NCBI RefSeq assembly: GCF_005771495.1
Contig: NZ_VAUW01000002.1
Span: 62,001-126,000 of the forward strand
DNA: 64,000 bases
Direction of reading: 5' to 3'
From: Maribacter sp. ACAM166
GTDB lineage: Bacteria > Bacteroidota > Bacteroidia > Flavobacteriales > Flavobacteriaceae
Part shown: piece after piece, positions 27,692 to 37,085 of the stretch
Numbering within the stretch: position 1 is the stretch's first letter
How the letters are laid out: every line of letters begins with the position of its first letter
Program-made: the position numbers and the translations under genes
The notes under the pieces: model-generated
The model's input: the letters and a program-made list of their open reading frames with translations, nothing else
Database searches by the model: none
What the model was told of the DNA's origin: nothing

Positions 27692-29827
27692 ATGAGCCTC
27701 CTGAAAAAAAGCAGGGAAGAACTATTAAATGAATTACAGAAAGTAAATAATGAGAGTATTTTTTTAAAATCAGAGAGAAAAAAAAGGAATGAAGAGTTAA
27801 TCATTGCCAACAAAGAACTTCACTTTGAACAAGAAGAAAAAGAAAAACGTGCAGCCGAATTAATCATTGCTAATTTAGAACTTAAGTTTCAGACCCTAGA
27901 AAAAGAAAAACGTGCAGCCGAGTTGGTTATTGCTAATATTGAACTTGTATTTCAAAATAAAGAAAAAGCAAAACGGGCCGAAGAGTTAATCATTGCTAAT
28001 AAAGAACTTGCCCATCAAGTCGAATTAAAGGAAAAACGAGCTGAAGAATTAATTATTGCCAATGAAGAACTTCTATTTCAAAGCCGTTTGAAGGAAGAAC
28101 GGGCTGCAGAACGAATCGTTGCCGACAAAGAACTTTTAGTTCAACAAAAATTAAAGGAAAAACGGGCTGATGAATTAATTATTGCCAACAAAGAGCTTGA
28201 ATATCAAAGCGAATTAAAAGAAGAACGGGCAGAAGATTTAATCATTGCCAATAAAGAGCTTGAGCTTCAAAGCGAATTGAAAGAAGAACGGGCAGAAGAC
28301 TTAATCATTGCCAATAAAGAGCTTGAGTTTCAAAGCGAATTGAAAGAAGAACGTGCTGAAGACTTACTCATTGCCAATAAAGAACTTGAATTTCAGAGTG
28401 AATTAAAGAAAAAACGGGCTGCAGAATTAGTTATTGCCGACAAAGAGCTTGAATTTCAAAGTGAATTGAAAGAAAAACGAGCTGAAGACTTGGTCATTGC
28501 TAACATAGAGCTTGAACATCAAAGCGAATTAAAGGAAAAACGCGCTGCAGAATTAATCATTGCCAACAAAGAGCTAGCCCATCAAAACCAATTGAGGGAA
28601 AAACGCGCAGCAGAGTTAATCATTGCCAATAAAGAGCTAGCCTACCAAAACGAAGAAAAAGAAAAACGTGCGGCAGAGTTGATTAAAGCCAAAGAACGTG
28701 CCGAAGAATCAGACCGTTTAAAGTCAGCTTTTTTAGCGAATATGTCTCATGAAATTCGAACGCCTATGAACGGTATTCTTGGTTTTGCAGACTTACTCAA
28801 AACACCTAATCTTTCAGGGGAAGAGCTACAAGAATATATTGAAATTATAGAAATCAGCGGTAAGCGTATGCTCAATATTATTAATGATATTATGAGCATT
28901 TCGAAAATAGAAGCAGGTTTAATGGAGGTGAACTTGAGAGAGTCGAATATAAATAAGCAATTGGAATACATGTATTCCTTCTTTAAGACTGAAGCGGAAA
29001 CAAAAGGTATTAAACTTTCATTTAAAAATTCATTACCATTAGACAAAGCCGTTTTAACAACCGACCGAGAGAAAGTATTTGCCATTCTCACAAATCTTAT
29101 AAAAAATGCCCTGAAATTTACCGAAAAGGGTGCAATAGAATTTGGGTATACTAAAAAGGGGGAATACCTTGAATTTCATGTGAAAGATACCGGTATAGGC
29201 ATTGATAAAAATCGACAGACAGCAATTTTTAAACGCTTTGTGCAAGCTGATATTTCTGATGAAAAAGCCTTTCAAGGCGCAGGCTTAGGCTTGGCCATTT
29301 CCAAAGCGTATGTAGAGATACTTGGTGGCGAATTATGGATGGAAAGCGAAAAAGGAGAAGGCTCGACCTTTTACTTTTCACTCCCGTATGGTACTAAAGA
29401 AGTAGAAGTAGAAGTAGAAGTAGAAGTAGAAACTACAGCTAAAGTTTTGAAAATGCCTTTAAAAATGATAAAAACACTTATAGTTGATGATGATGAAACA
29501 TCCAGAAAGCTTTTAAGTAATTTGCTAAGAAAGGTTAGTAATAATATTTTGAAAGCTGAAAACGGATTAGAAGCCGTTGAAATTTTTCGCAACAATCCTG
29601 ATATAGATTTGGTGTTAATGGATATGAAAATGCCTGTTATGGACGGGTATGAAGCGACCCGACAGATACGTAAATTCAACAAAAAATCATGTATTATTGC
29701 CCAAACGGCTTTTTCTCTTGAAGGCGATAAAGAAAAAGCAATTGGGGCAGGCTGCAATGAGTATATTTCAAAACCAATTGACAAAGCCCAATTACTTGTA
29801 TTAATACAAAAGTGTTCCAAAAATTAA
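27692..29827 (+). CDS. Hybrid histidine kinase with a 21-residue-repeat coiled-coil N-terminus
   Basis: A 711-residue protein. Residues 29-322 are fourteen tandem 21-residue repeats of the form KEKRAAELIIANKELxxQxxL, i.e. three heptads each, passing without a break into the helix that bears the phospho-acceptor His353 (MSHEIRTPMNG). A HATPase domain follows (N box ILTNLIKNALKFT, G1 KDTGIGIDKNRQ, G2 GAGLGLAISKAY). After a repetitive Glu-Val linker comes a receiver domain with the acceptor Asp644 (LVLMDMKMPVMDGYEATRQI). There is no signal peptide, transmembrane segment, PAS or GAF domain, so it must be cytoplasmic and take its input through the rod, perhaps from a partner. A CheB-CheR-PAS gene lies downstream. 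Confidence 0.93.
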   Translation: MSLLKKSREELLNELQKVNNESIFLKSERKKRNEELIIANKELHFEQEEKEKRAAELIIANLELKFQTLEKEKRAAELVIANIELVFQNKEKAKRAEELIIANKELAHQVELKEKRAEELIIANEELLFQSRLKEERAAERIVADKELLVQQKLKEKRADELIIANKELEYQSELKEERAEDLIIANKELELQSELKEERAEDLIIANKELEFQSELKEERAEDLLIANKELEFQSELKKKRAAELVIADKELEFQSELKEKRAEDLVIANIELEHQSELKEKRAAELIIANKELAHQNQLREKRAAELIIANKELAYQNEEKEKRAAELIKAKERAEESDRLKSAFLANMSHEIRTPMNGILGFADLLKTPNLSGEELQEYIEIIEISGKRMLNIINDIMSISKIEAGLMEVNLRESNINKQLEYMYSFFKTEAETKGIKLSFKNSLPLDKAVLTTDREKVFAILTNLIKNALKFTEKGAIEFGYTKKGEYLEFHVKDTGIGIDKNRQTAIFKRFVQADISDEKAFQGAGLGLAISKAYVEILGGELWMESEKGEGSTFYFSLPYGTKEVEVEVEVEVETTAKVLKMPLKMIKTLIVDDDETSRKLLSNLLRKVSNNILKAENGLEAVEIFRNNPDIDLVLMDMKMPVMDGYEATRQIRKFNKKSCIIAQTAFSLEGDKEKAIGAGCNEYISKPIDKAQLLVLIQKCSKN
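27776..28657 (+). repeat. 63-bp in-frame tandem repeat, 14 copies
   Basis: Fourteen contiguous 63-base units, each coding for 21 residues, in the kinase gene. The middle units (about 28200-28390) are nearly identical at DNA level, pointing to recent unequal crossover, while the outer units have drifted. A partial fifteenth unit merges with the dimerisation helix. Confidence 0.95.
29399..29428 (+). repeat. Hexamer microsatellite (GAAGTA)x5 in the kinase linker
   Basis: Five perfect GAAGTA units coding for alternating Glu and Val between the ATPase and receiver domains. Slippage would lengthen the linker two residues at a time without frameshift. Confidence 0.95.
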
Positions 29828-29881
29828 TAGTTTGCATGCTAACTAAACGTCAAAAACAAGGTACGGATCTAAAGTTGCGTA

Positions 29882-29919
29882 GACAGTTCTATCGTTAAAA
29901 AAATGCCCATGCTAGGGCG
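29882..29919 (+). repeat. Dispersed double-hairpin element, copy D (partial)
   Basis: GACAGTTCTATCGTT, then TGCCC-ATGCTA-GGGCG. The right-hand TTGCTTG block is missing. It lies in the spacer between the repeat-rod kinase and the CheB-CheR gene and contains an ATG (29903) that should not be taken as the start of the next gene. Confidence 0.5.
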
Positions 29920-30049
29920 TGCAAGTAACCTATTATGTATAATAAGGGCTTTAATGTTATTTATAGGGTTTACGTATATTTACTATGACCACAAAATCAT
30001 TCCCGATTTTGTACTGAACAGTACACCCATTTTCTTTAAAATAAAAATA

Positions 30050-32998
30050 ATGAAAAAGCCCTCTAAAGGGAAAACAGAACATACTAAAACATCTGCTTTA
30101 AGAGTAGGTACGACCGTCAATTCAAAAAAAAGTCAGTTTCCAATAGTTGGTATTGGTGCTTCTGCAGGAGGTTTGGAAGCATTGGAGCAGTTCTTAGCAA
30201 ACATGCCCGAAAATAGCGGAATGGCATTTGTTATCATTCAACATCTCGCCCCAAATTACAAAGGCATGATGCAAGAGTTATTGCAGCGCGATACTGAAAT
30301 GGAGGTAATTACTGTTACCGACTATCTGAAAATAAAACCAAATTGTGTTTATATAATTCCACCAAACAAAAGCATGTCTCTGTTAAACGGGACATTGCAT
30401 TTATTTAAGCCGCTTAAAAAACACGGTTTAAGGTTACCAATTGATTACTTTTTCCGTTCACTTGCAGATGATATGAATGAAGAGAGCATCGGAATCATTC
30501 TTTCAGGTATGGGTTCTGATGGCTGTTTAGGATTAAAAGCAATAAAAGAAAAAGCCGGATTTGTGTTGGTACAAGAACCAGAATCAGCTAAATTTGACAG
30601 TATGCCACGCGCTGCAATTAAATCTGTAGCCGTTGATATTATTGCATCGGCCAACGAACTACCCTCAAAATTATTAAGCATTACGAAAACAATTTTACGC
30701 AATACCGATACACCAGAAATAGAAGACAGTTCGCTCGAAAAAATAATTATTCTTCTACGCATACAAACCGGTAACGATTTTTCACAGTACAAAAAGAAAA
30801 CGTTATACCGCCGCATCGAACGGCGCATGGGTGTTCACCAAATCGATAAAATATCTTCGTATGTACGTTATTTACAAGAGACCCCTTTAGAAATAGAAAT
30901 TCTTTTTAAAGAGTTATTAATTGGTGTGACCAACTTTTTTCGCGATGGTGCCGTTTGGAACCTCTTAAGAGATAAGGTTTTACCCACTATGTTTACAGAA
31001 TTGAAGCATGGTCAAAAACTTCGGGCATGGATACCAGGTTGTTCAACAGGCGAAGAAGCCTATACGTGGGCTATTATTTTTAAAGAAGCAATTGAAAAAA
31101 TAAAACCCACTAAGAATTTAACGTTGCAACTATTTGCTACCGACCTTGATATCGGTGCAATAAATATAGCCCGAAAGGGAGTGTATTCAGATAATATTAT
31201 TGCCGATGTATCAGAAGACCGACTGAACCGCTTTTTTGTAAAAACCGAAAACCAGTTCAGGGTAAATGCAGAAATACGCGAAATGGTCGTATTTGCCGCT
31301 CAAAATATAATTAAAGACCCTCCCTTTACAAAACTCGATATATTATCGTGTAGAAACATGCTCATCTACATGGAAAAAGATTTGCAAAAAAAATTAGTAT
31401 CACTTTTCCATTATAGTTTAAACCACAGAGGTATTCTGTTATTAGGAAGTGCCGAAACCAAAGGCGAAAACAACAACTTGTTCACTACCGTCGATTCAAA
31501 ACTGCATATATATCAAAGTACCAGTGCTCCAAAATCAGAAGAACTTTTTGATTTCCCTAGCGCATTTGCAGATACTAAAAAAAAATATCCAAAAAATCGA
31601 GAATTAACCAATGTTCCCGATAATATTAAAAACCTAGCTGACGATTTGCTTTTGCAACAATTTTCACCTGCCAGCGTATTGGCCAGTAACCTAGGCGAAA
31701 TACTTTATTTAACGGGCAATACTGGTAAATATCTTACACCGGCAGCTGGTAAAGCAAGCATGAATATTTTTACAATGGCACGCACAGGGCTAGATATCGA
31801 ATTACCCAGTGCATTTCGAAAAGTATTACAGAATTACGAAAAATTAATTTTGCCCAATATAAAAGTAGGAACGAACGGCGGTACGCAAATTGTCACTATT
31901 ACCATTCAACAAATAGAAACCCCTTTAGCTTTAAAAGGAAAAATAATGGTTGCTTTTTCCGATGTTCCCATAGAAAAACAAGAATCGGTACTACAAAAAA
32001 TAGACACTTCGAAAGGCACTGTATTGCAATCAGAGTTTAAACAAGAAATACAACGTTTAAATGTAGAATTGCAAACGACACACGAAGAAATGCAAACTTC
32101 GCAGGAAGAGCTAAAATCGACCAATGAAGAGTTGCAATCATCAAACGAAGAGTTACAGAGTGCCAATGAAGAACTTACCACATCAAAAGAAGAAATGCAA
32201 AGCCTTAACGAAGAACTTCATACCGTTAACGCTGAACTTCTGAGTAAGATTGATGATTCAGTAAATGTCACCAATGATATGAACAATTTACTGAATAGCA
32301 GCGAAATAGCTACTTTGTTCTTAGACAAGAAAATGAACATACGTCAGTTTACCGTACACGCTGCAAAAATTTTTAAAGTCAGAAAAAGTGATATAGGGCG
32401 TCATTATACCGATTTGGCTAACAATTTACAGTATCCGGAAATGCTTCACGATGCCAAAGAAGTTTTGCGCACGCTGATGTTTGTTGAGAAAACCATTTCA
32501 AGCACCGAAGGTCTTTACTATACCATTCGTATTATGCCATATCGCACATTCGATGATAAAATTGAAGGGCTGGTAATTACGTTTATCGATATTACAAAGG
32601 CAAAAAAAATAGAAATTGCTCTTTTGGAAACCCAAAGTGTCCTTAAATCTTTCATAGGCAAAGTACCTGGTGTTATTATTGGTTTGTCATCTAATGGAGA
32701 ACTTATTGAGTTTAACCCAGAGGCTGAAAAAGTTTTTGGTCGTAAACGCAGTGATGTAATAGGTCGAAATTATTTCGATTTGTTTATCCCTAAAGCACTA
32801 AGAAAAAAAGTGGAATCAGATATGAAACTGATATTGTCGGGTAATTTACCCAACCGATTTGAGAACCTTGTGAAATCATCAACTGGCGACCAACTAAACA
32901 TTGAGTGGTCAGCACACAAACAATATGATGAAAAAGGTGTTGTAACCGGAATTATTACCATTGGCGAAAACATTACGAGCTATGAAAAAACCACTTAA
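30050..32998 (+). CDS. CheB-CheR-PAS fusion protein
   Basis: A 982-residue protein. The frame is open to 29903 but that ATG is inside the dispersed repeat; I start at the ATG at 30050 (MKKPSKGK). Order: CheB methylesterase domain without receiver (GASAGG Ser38, IIQHL His65, SGMGSDG Asp157), CheR methyltransferase (YRRIERRMGVH, then LRAWIPGCSTGEEAYTWA for SAM and LDILSCRNMLIYM), a long Glu-rich coiled coil (TSQEELKSTNEELQSSNEEL), and two PAS domains (the second starting near LLETQSVLKSF). It lacks a kinase; its stop overlaps the next kinase gene by 17 bases, so that is the likely partner. In other bacteria such fusions act in sensing systems outside chemotaxis. Confidence 0.93.
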   Translation: MKKPSKGKTEHTKTSALRVGTTVNSKKSQFPIVGIGASAGGLEALEQFLANMPENSGMAFVIIQHLAPNYKGMMQELLQRDTEMEVITVTDYLKIKPNCVYIIPPNKSMSLLNGTLHLFKPLKKHGLRLPIDYFFRSLADDMNEESIGIILSGMGSDGCLGLKAIKEKAGFVLVQEPESAKFDSMPRAAIKSVAVDIIASANELPSKLLSITKTILRNTDTPEIEDSSLEKIIILLRIQTGNDFSQYKKKTLYRRIERRMGVHQIDKISSYVRYLQETPLEIEILFKELLIGVTNFFRDGAVWNLLRDKVLPTMFTELKHGQKLRAWIPGCSTGEEAYTWAIIFKEAIEKIKPTKNLTLQLFATDLDIGAINIARKGVYSDNIIADVSEDRLNRFFVKTENQFRVNAEIREMVVFAAQNIIKDPPFTKLDILSCRNMLIYMEKDLQKKLVSLFHYSLNHRGILLLGSAETKGENNNLFTTVDSKLHIYQSTSAPKSEELFDFPSAFADTKKKYPKNRELTNVPDNIKNLADDLLLQQFSPASVLASNLGEILYLTGNTGKYLTPAAGKASMNIFTMARTGLDIELPSAFRKVLQNYEKLILPNIKVGTNGGTQIVTITIQQIETPLALKGKIMVAFSDVPIEKQESVLQKIDTSKGTVLQSEFKQEIQRLNVELQTTHEEMQTSQEELKSTNEELQSSNEELQSANEELTTSKEEMQSLNEELHTVNAELLSKIDDSVNVTNDMNNLLNSSEIATLFLDKKMNIRQFTVHAAKIFKVRKSDIGRHYTDLANNLQYPEMLHDAKEVLRTLMFVEKTISSTEGLYYTIRIMPYRTFDDKIEGLVITFIDITKAKKIEIALLETQSVLKSFIGKVPGVIIGLSSNGELIEFNPEAEKVFGRKRSDVIGRNYFDLFIPKALRKKVESDMKLILSGNLPNRFENLVKSSTGDQLNIEWSAHKQYDEKGVVTGIITIGENITSYEKTT

Positions 32999-34712
32999 AA
33001 ATTCAGATAATGCCGTTTCATTGCGCAAAAAAGCCGAACAGGTATTAAAAAATAAGTATGCATTAACAACGACAGACCCCTTAGCCGGTGCTGAGCCAAG
33101 TAGTAGTGAAGCCGACACCAAAAAACTTTTGCACGATCTTGAAGTTCACCAAATAGAATTGGAAATGCAGAACGAAGAACTGCAACTTGCAAAACAAAAA
33201 GCAGAAACCATTGCCGAAAAATACACCACTATTTACGATTTTGCCCCTTCAGGATATTTTACACTTGATAGCGATTTTAGAATTTTCGAATTAAATTTTA
33301 ATGGCGCTAAAATACTTGGCAAGGAACGTTCAAAATTGATACATAGCACTATTACGTTGTTTATCGCACCAGATAAACGTTCCCATTTCATCGATTTTTT
33401 AGAGCGTGTAGCAGAGACGAAAACTAAACAAAGTTGTGAAGTAGAATTTACGGCACCTATTAATACTACAATTTATGCTCACATTGAAGGGGTTTTTGCT
33501 GAAACGGAACAAAAATACTTCTTAACAGTTGTTGATATTAGTGGGCGTAAAATTATTGAAAATGAATTAATAAAAGCCAAAGAACGCGCCGAAGAATCAG
33601 ACCGTTTAAAATCCGCTTTTTTAGCGAATATGTCGCATGAAATCCGAACACCTATGAACGGTATTCTTGGTTTTTCAAACTTGCTAAAAACACCTAACCT
33701 TTCTGGGGAGGAGCAACAAAAGTTTATTGAAATTATTGAAATTAGTGGTAAGCGTATGCTCAATATCATTAATAATATCATGAACATATCAAAAATAGAA
33801 GCAGGTTTGATGGATATGTACATAACAGAGTCTAATGTTAATGAGCAAATAGAATATATATATACCTTCTTCAAGCCTGAAGCAGAAGTAAAAGAAATCA
33901 CACTTTCATTCGAAAATTCATTGCCGCTAGAAAAAGCCATTGTAACAACCGACCGGGAGAAAGTATTTGCCATTCTTACAAACCTTGTAAAAAACGCCCT
34001 TAAGTTTACTGAAAAAGGTACTATAGAAATAGGGTATACTAAAAAGGGCAAATACCTTGAGTTTTATGTGAAAGACACAGGTATAGGCATTGATATAGAT
34101 AGGCAAGCAGCAATATTTGAACGCTTTGTTCAGGCTGATATTTCTGATAAAAAAGCCTTTCAAGGTGCAGGTTTGGGCTTGGCAATTTCAAAAGCGTATG
34201 CGGAGATGCTAGGAGGTAAATTATGGATGGAAAGCAAAAAAGGAATAGGTTCCATATTTTATTTTACGCTCCCTTATGGGATTGAAACAGGGGAAGAAGA
34301 AGAACTTGTAATTGACCCTATAGTTAAAGGATTGGAAACGCCATTAAAAAAGCTAAAAATAGCCATAGTTGATGATGATGAAATGTCGAGATATCTTTTA
34401 GATAAAATGCTAGGAAAGATAAGTAAGGAAGTTTTAAATGCCGAAAACGGATTGGAAGGCGTTGAAATTCTTCGTGACAATCCTGATATAGATTTGGTGC
34501 TAATGGATATAAAAATGCCTGTTATGGACGGGTATGAAGCTACCCGACAGATTCGTAAATTCAACAAAAAAACATTTATTATTGCTCAGACGGCTTTTTC
34601 CCTTGAAGGCGACAAAGAAAAAGCAATTGAGGCAGGTTGCAACGCCTATATGTCTAAACCAGTGAACAAAGCTAATTTACTTGCCCTATTACAAAAGCAT
34701 TTCAAAGAATAG
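32982..34712 (+). CDS. PAS-containing hybrid histidine kinase
   Basis: A 576-residue cytoplasmic protein. I use the ATG at 32982 (overlapping the CheB-CheR stop) rather than the TTG at 32961. A helical N-terminus (EADTKKLLHDLEVHQIELEM) leads to a PAS domain (about residues 78-185, APSGYFTLDSDFRIFELN), then the phospho-acceptor His219 (MSHEIRTPMNG), HATPase (ILTNLVKNALKFT, KDTGIGIDIDRQ, GAGLGLAIS), and a receiver with Asp509 (LVLMDIKMPVMDGYE). From the kinase helix on, it is close to the repeat-rod kinase even at DNA level, so the two arose by duplication or are kept alike by gene conversion. No DNA-binding output domain is present nearby. Confidence 0.93.
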   Translation: MKKPLKNSDNAVSLRKKAEQVLKNKYALTTTDPLAGAEPSSSEADTKKLLHDLEVHQIELEMQNEELQLAKQKAETIAEKYTTIYDFAPSGYFTLDSDFRIFELNFNGAKILGKERSKLIHSTITLFIAPDKRSHFIDFLERVAETKTKQSCEVEFTAPINTTIYAHIEGVFAETEQKYFLTVVDISGRKIIENELIKAKERAEESDRLKSAFLANMSHEIRTPMNGILGFSNLLKTPNLSGEEQQKFIEIIEISGKRMLNIINNIMNISKIEAGLMDMYITESNVNEQIEYIYTFFKPEAEVKEITLSFENSLPLEKAIVTTDREKVFAILTNLVKNALKFTEKGTIEIGYTKKGKYLEFYVKDTGIGIDIDRQAAIFERFVQADISDKKAFQGAGLGLAISKAYAEMLGGKLWMESKKGIGSIFYFTLPYGIETGEEEELVIDPIVKGLETPLKKLKIAIVDDDEMSRYLLDKMLGKISKEVLNAENGLEGVEILRDNPDIDLVLMDIKMPVMDGYEATRQIRKFNKKTFIIAQTAFSLEGDKEKAIEAGCNAYMSKPVNKANLLALLQKHFKE

Positions 34713-34831
34713 TACGCTGTCTTAAAAAAACATACCTGCCTAAAAAAAACAAAGCTCTGTTGACCCTGAAAATTAGCATCTTATTACACGCTACGTTTGG
34801 TATACTAGACAGCTAGAGCTAGTTAACAATG

Positions 34832-36334
34832 CGCGTAAACCATCATATCAAGCCTTAGAAATTTAGATTATTGAACTTGAAAAACTTCTTAAAGAAAGCA
34901 CTTTGGAAAGAGATAGCTACCAGCCTGATGTTTTCACCAATATGTCTAAACTATTTCAAATTATCGAGTTGATTTATGATACTAACGGCTCTGCTATAAC
35001 GTATTGTTTTAGGGGTGTAAACCACTCTTTGGCAAAAGTTCATTTCTAAAAAAAGAAAATAACTTATTGGTAATCGTACAAAAGACCTATTTGGAATAGT
35101 TGAAGCCTATTGGTTAGAAATATATAACAGGGTAGTTAAGACAGGTGTATCAATAAATTCGATAAATATGATAAACAATTGATTAAAGCTAAAGAACGTG
35201 CCGAAGAACGCGACCGTTTAAAGTTCGCTTTTTTAGCCAATAAATCGTATTAAATTCGAATGCCTATGAACGGTATTCTTGGTTTTTCAGAATTACTCAA
35301 AACACTTAATCTTATCAGTGTGGAGCACTAGAAACATATTGATATTATCGAAATCACTAAATGAGCGGTATTCGTATGCTCAATATCATGAATGATGTCA
35401 GGAGCATTTCAATAATAGAAGCGGACCGAATAGATCTTTGTTTGATAGCGTCAAAAATTAACGAGAAAATCAAATATATTTATACTTTGTTCATACCTAA
35501 AACGGGAGTAAAAGGAATTACGCTTTCATTCAAAAATTTATTACCCCTAGAAAAACCCATTGTTACAACCAACCGAGAGAAGGATTTGCCATTATTACAA
35601 ATCTTGTAAAAAATTCCCTTAAGCATAACGAAAACGGTACAATAGAAGTAGGGTACACCAAAAATGCCAATACATAGTATTTTACAAAAAAACACAAGGT
35701 ATTCGCATTGATAAAGATGGCCAGGCAAGAATTTTTGAATGATTCGTTCTGGCTGATATTTCTGATAAAAAAGCCTTTCACTGCGCAGGTTTAGGCATGG
35801 TTATCTTAAAAGCCTATGTGGAGATACTTGGTGGTAAATTATGGGTACAAAGCAAAAAAAGGAATAGGCTCTATCTTTTATTTTACACTCCCCCCCTATG
35901 GCATTAAAATAAAAAGTAAAGAAGGACGTTTAATTGACAAAACAGCTAACAGATTGGAAACGACTTTAAAAAAGCTAAAAGTATTAATAGTAGACGATGA
36001 TGAAATATCGAGATGGCTTTTAGCTAAAATGCTAGGAAATATTAGTAGTGAAGTTTTAAATGCTGAAAACGGATTGGAAGCCGTTGAAACGCTAAAAAGC
36101 GACCCTGATATAGAGTTGGTGTTAATGGATATTAAAATGCCCGTTATGGACGGGTATGAAGCTACCCGACAGATACGTCAATTTAATAAAAAATCGTTTA
36201 TTATTGCCCAGACGGCTTTTACTCTAAAAGGCGACAAAGAAAAAGCGATCGGAGCAGGATGCAACAGCTATATGTCAAAACCAGTGAACAAAGCCAATTT
36301 ACTTACTTTACTAGAAAAGCATTTCAAAGCATAA
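34832..36334 (+). pseudogene. Decayed third PAS-histidine kinase-receiver, receiver intact
   Basis: Pieces of a PAS domain (LFQIIELIYDTNGSAITYCF, then RTKDLFGIVEAYWLEIYNRV in another frame), a kinase helix (IKAKERAEERDRLKFAFLAN) and an ATPase domain can be followed, with stops and frame changes throughout. The phospho-acceptor region MSHEIRTP reads KSY-stop-IRMP, so the essential His is lost; the N box is frameshifted after TTNREKD. From about 35816 a clean frame of 172 codons runs to the end and holds an undamaged receiver (VLIVDDDEISR, LVLMDIKMPVMDGYEATRQI, SKPVNKANLL). That tail could still be made as a single-domain receiver if transcribed. Confidence 0.85.
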
Positions 36335-36700
36335 TATGTTACCTGATAAATTGACCCTTTCTGCACTTCTTCCAAAGCTATAGGTATTCTTTGAAATCGG
36401 TCATTGAAGTAGTGAAAGCCCTTCCTTCCATTAATAACATTTAGAAGAATTGTGTACGGTAATTACATAACTTACAGACCTATACATTTTTTCGCCTCAT
36501 TTATCACGGGTACTATGAACGCTACTAACTTCGCTCTTGTGCCAATTGTTGACCCTAAAAACCGTGCTAGCTAATGATATATTCACTGGTTTTCCACAAG
36601 GGACATGCACCCGCCAGCAAACAACTACATTTCTACAGTAAAAGGCCCATGCTGGGAACACAAGGGCTATATGTTCTTGCTTGATTCATGTGTACCCATA
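36335..36700. other. Non-coding spacer carrying copy C of the dispersed element
   Basis: About 365 bases without a gene between the decayed kinase and the decayed Fic gene. The only recognised feature is the repeat at its right end; the rest has short frames interrupted by stops. Confidence 0.6.
36623..36683 (+). repeat. Dispersed double-hairpin element, copy C
   Basis: AACTACATTTCTACAGT, then GGCCCA-TGC-TGGGA, then TTCTTGCTTGATTC. The left hairpin and the outer pair of the right hairpin are weakened, but block order and spacing equal copies A and B. Confidence 0.65.
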
Positions 36701-37085
36701 AAATTCTACAGATGTTATATTCGGTTTGTATGGGCCAAACCAGCTGTTTATAATTGAAATAGAACTGTACACCAATCGGAATGGAATTAAAATACCGTAT
36801 TGACGATACCCATTATTGGATAGCACTTAAAACCGATTCATCTGAAGAAATTGCTAGAAGCTTTAAACATCGAGTTGTAGTAATTTATCGTTTTCCGAAT
36901 AGAAACGGAAGACACTCGAGAATAATGACTGATTTAAGTATTGAAATATTTTCGGAAAAGATATTTTAAGCAGGCACACGATTACTATGGTAAACGCGGA
37001 TGAAACAAGAAAGACCTATAGTACCGCATTACGGGAAGCAGACCATGGGAATATAAACCCGTACTAAAATTTGCTAAAAACTAAC
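36701..37085 (+). pseudogene. Fic-domain protein remnant (mobile mystery protein B type)
   Basis: Three reading-frame pieces line up with the C-terminal half of mobile-mystery-protein-B Fic proteins. First IRFVWAKPAVYN with a stop. Then, in another frame, IGMELKYRIDDTHYWIALKT leading to a degenerate Fic motif YRFPNRNGRHSR (canonical HPFxxGNGRxxR; the catalytic His is Tyr here). Last, in a third frame, VNADETRKTYSTALREAD and a stop. The N-terminal half was not found. Fic enzymes attach AMP to target proteins; this copy cannot be active. The gene family often travels with mobile elements. Confidence 0.75.

Noticed and set aside
29903..30049. N-terminal extension of the CheB-CheR frame
   Set aside because: Its ATG is part of a dispersed repeat copy, the extra residues are hydrophobic junk with no homology, and a good ATG at 30050 precedes the CheB domain.
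21303..36683. Integron attC sites as the definite identity of the dispersed hairpins
   Set aside because: No integrase gene is seen, and the paired R and L boxes with GTTRRRY ends are not convincing. It is kept only as one hypothesis to test.
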